From the NCBI GenBank assembly GCA_040779335.1, contig JBFONV010000001.1, positions 558,001-622,000 of the forward strand: a stretch of DNA of 64,000 nt, in the 5' to 3' direction. The position numbers and the translations under genes are program-made. Each line of letters opens with the position of its first letter. Position 1 is the first letter of the stretch. Source of the DNA: JBFONV01 sp040779335 (GTDB lineage: Bacteria; Pseudomonadota; Gammaproteobacteria; Enterobacterales; Alteromonadaceae). The notes below the pieces were generated by a model. That model was given only the letters and a program-made list of their open reading frames with translations, did not search any database and was not told where the DNA came from. Positions 62,679 through 64,000 of this stretch are shown here, piece after piece.

Positions 62679-63838
62679 TGCAGTTTAAGGCATTAATATT
62701 AAAGGAATATAAAGAAGCATTTAGAGACAAGCGTGCGTTAATGGTTGCGATGATGATGGCCGTATTAGCACCGGTGATGATCTTTGCTTTGTCAAAAACC
62801 ATGATCAAAGAATTGGTCGAAACCCCGCCAATATACATGAAAGTTACAGGGGCAGAGTTTGCGCCTAAATTAATACAGGCATTTAAACGTGAAAATATCT
62901 TATTGTTTTCGCAAGTACCCGACAATGACAGAGCCTTATGGGATGAACGCAATATAGCATTTACCATACCGAGCAACTTTGCCGAAAACATGGTGCAAGG
63001 GCGTAGCATCGAGTTGATCTTGCGCACCGATTACAGCGATAAAGCTATGAATGCGCCGCTCAAACGAATTAAAAATGTGATACAAGACTTCTCTCAACAG
63101 ATAGGCATTAAGCGCATTCTTGTGCGTGGGATTGATGTTAAGCTATTACAGCCAGTGAAGTTAATTGAGCAAGACACTGCGTTGCCAAGTAGTAATGCAG
63201 TATTTATATCGACAATATTAGGACTGTATGTCTTGATGGCGGCATTTATGTCTGGGCTTTCTGTCGCTATTGATAGCAGTGCGGGTGAACGTGAACGCAA
63301 CGTTTTAGAAATGCTGTTATGCCAACCTGTTAGCACCCTCAAAATTGTCTTAGCAAAGTTATGCTGTGCCAGCACTATATCAATTATTGGGGTTGTTTTA
63401 ACCTTAGTACTAACCTCTGTTTCTGTCGGTTTTGTCGATTTAAGTAAAATTGGCGCAACTTTCAATTTAGATGTCTTTACTGTCGTTACACTTATAATTA
63501 TGTTGTTGCCGATTTGTTTCTTTGCCTCGGCGTTACAGTTGTTTGTTTCCTTTCAGGCGAAAAGTTTTAAAGAAGCGCAGTCTACGGTCAGTATGATCAT
63601 TATGTTGCCTGCGATGATCCCCGTTGCATTGATGTTTATCGATGATAAACCTAAGTGGTTAGATTGGTTACCTGTTTCTGGACAATCATTATTAATGGAA
63701 GATCTATTTAAAGGCTTACCTGTTAATTGGCAGGCGGTGGCTGCAACAGGGTTAGTAACGATAATCATCACTATTGCCTTAGTGCTTAGGTTATCAACCC
63801 AGTTGAAGTCTGAAAAAGTAGTACTCGCCTTAAGTTAA
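62675..63838 (+). CDS. ABC-2 type permease (NatB-like)
   Basis: This 387-residue inner-membrane protein has one N-terminal helix (about 22-40), a periplasmic domain of about 140 residues (TPPIYMKVTGAEFAPKLI, FTIPSNFAENMVQG) and five or six C-terminal helices (from about 182). SSAGERERNVLEMLLCQPVS is the coupling-helix motif of NatB/YhaP-type permeases. It forms the exporter with the upstream ATPase. A hairpin terminator follows 22 bases after the stop. Confidence 0.93.
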   Translation: MMQFKALILKEYKEAFRDKRALMVAMMMAVLAPVMIFALSKTMIKELVETPPIYMKVTGAEFAPKLIQAFKRENILLFSQVPDNDRALWDERNIAFTIPSNFAENMVQGRSIELILRTDYSDKAMNAPLKRIKNVIQDFSQQIGIKRILVRGIDVKLLQPVKLIEQDTALPSSNAVFISTILGLYVLMAAFMSGLSVAIDSSAGERERNVLEMLLCQPVSTLKIVLAKLCCASTISIIGVVLTLVLTSVSVGFVDLSKIGATFNLDVFTVVTLIIMLLPICFFASALQLFVSFQAKSFKEAQSTVSMIIMLPAMIPVALMFIDDKPKWLDWLPVSGQSLLMEDLFKGLPVNWQAVAATGLVTIIITIALVLRLSTQLKSEKVVLALS

Positions 63839-63860
63839 CAATTTGATAGCATATACAAAA

Positions 63861-63900
63861 GTGTAAAGCCGAACGGGATGCGGCTTTACACACTTTATTA
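63861..63900 (+). terminator. rho-independent terminator of the peptidase/NatAB operon
   Basis: An 11-bp perfect stem GTGTAAAGCCG/CGGCTTTACAC with a nine-base loop is followed by an A/T-rich tail with short T-runs. Confidence 0.75.
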
Positions 63901-63927
63901 AAATAATTTAGGCAAAAGGACAATGGC

Positions 63928-64000
63928 TTGAACCATCAGCAAACATTTACACTGTGGTTAACTGAGTACGAAAAAATGCTTCGTCATATTATTGTTGGTT
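63928..64000 (+). CDS. start of a probable ECF sigma factor (truncated by the window edge)
   Basis: A TTG start at 63928 has an AAAAGGA ribosome site about eight bases upstream and opens a frame of 24 codons to the right edge (MNHQQTFTLWLTEYEKML and on). The WLTEYEKMLRHI pattern is typical of the first helix of sigma-70 region 2 in ECF sigma factors. The ATG nearby (63923) is out of frame and stops after two codons. The rest of the gene lies outside the window, so the call rests on about 24 residues. Confidence 0.5.
   Translation, partial: MNHQQTFTLWLTEYEKMLRHIIVG

Overview
The window is chromosomal DNA from a low-GC marine gammaproteobacterium, most likely of the order Alteromonadales (Colwellia/Thalassotalea type). 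I infer this from the style of the proteins (glutaminase, AstB, MutY-YggX, TrmB, YggL, NhaD, orphan periplasmic binding proteins, a large TonB-dependent receptor), from the many chemoreceptors and hybrid kinases, and from a MITE-like repeat whose ends begin ATACCAATTTGATTAA. I did no database search. I see no prophage, CRISPR array, intact insertion sequence or rRNA.

Layout. 1-6.9 kb: a cut-off hypothetical gene, a crotonase-fold enzyme, a glutathione S-transferase, a YebC-family protein, a glycerate-kinase-like enzyme, a LysR regulator, and a peroxiredoxin/zinc-ribbon pair. 7.2-13.1 kb: AstB, a periplasmic sugar-binding-like protein paired with a PAS chemoreceptor, glutaminase and an alpha/beta hydrolase. 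13.2-17.7 kb: two secreted or lipid-anchored metalloproteases and a cytochrome c. 17.7-24.6 kb: an accessory stretch next to tRNA-Thr with three related dispersed repeats, a decayed 3'-half copy of tRNA-Thr and a gene fragment. It carries a diguanylate cyclase response regulator, a lipoprotein amidohydrolase with a membrane AraC regulator, and an orphan binding protein. 24.7-33.9 kb: YggX/MutY, YggL, a Cache chemoreceptor with a Tsx-like outer-membrane channel, TrmB, a MITE, and an Ada-AlkA fusion next to Ogt.

34.2-43.0 kb is the clearest metabolic module: hydroxyproline catabolism. It holds a 4-hydroxyproline 2-epimerase (two catalytic Cys), a D-amino-acid dehydrogenase, a DapA-family deaminase, an alpha-ketoglutarate semialdehyde dehydrogenase, an ornithine-cyclodeaminase-family reductase, an embedded histidine kinase and a FadR-type GntR regulator. 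The palindrome core TGTATACA lies ahead of the reductase gene and the deaminase gene. It also sits at the centre of a perfect 24-bp palindrome ahead of the TonB receptor gene at 57.5 kb, which is followed by a secreted S33 peptidase. I infer a possible regulon joining peptide/imino-acid uptake to hydroxyproline breakdown.

43.3-64 kb: SulP transporter, DUF1289 protein, YceI/cytochrome b561 pair, a second tRNA-Phe, NhaD antiporter, two small unknown proteins, a PrsT-like TPR lipoprotein with a small upstream reading frame, a hemolysin-III-family protein, a six-domain hybrid kinase, an EF-hand protein, the TonB receptor, S33 peptidase and NatAB-like exporter, and the start of a probable ECF sigma factor at the right edge.
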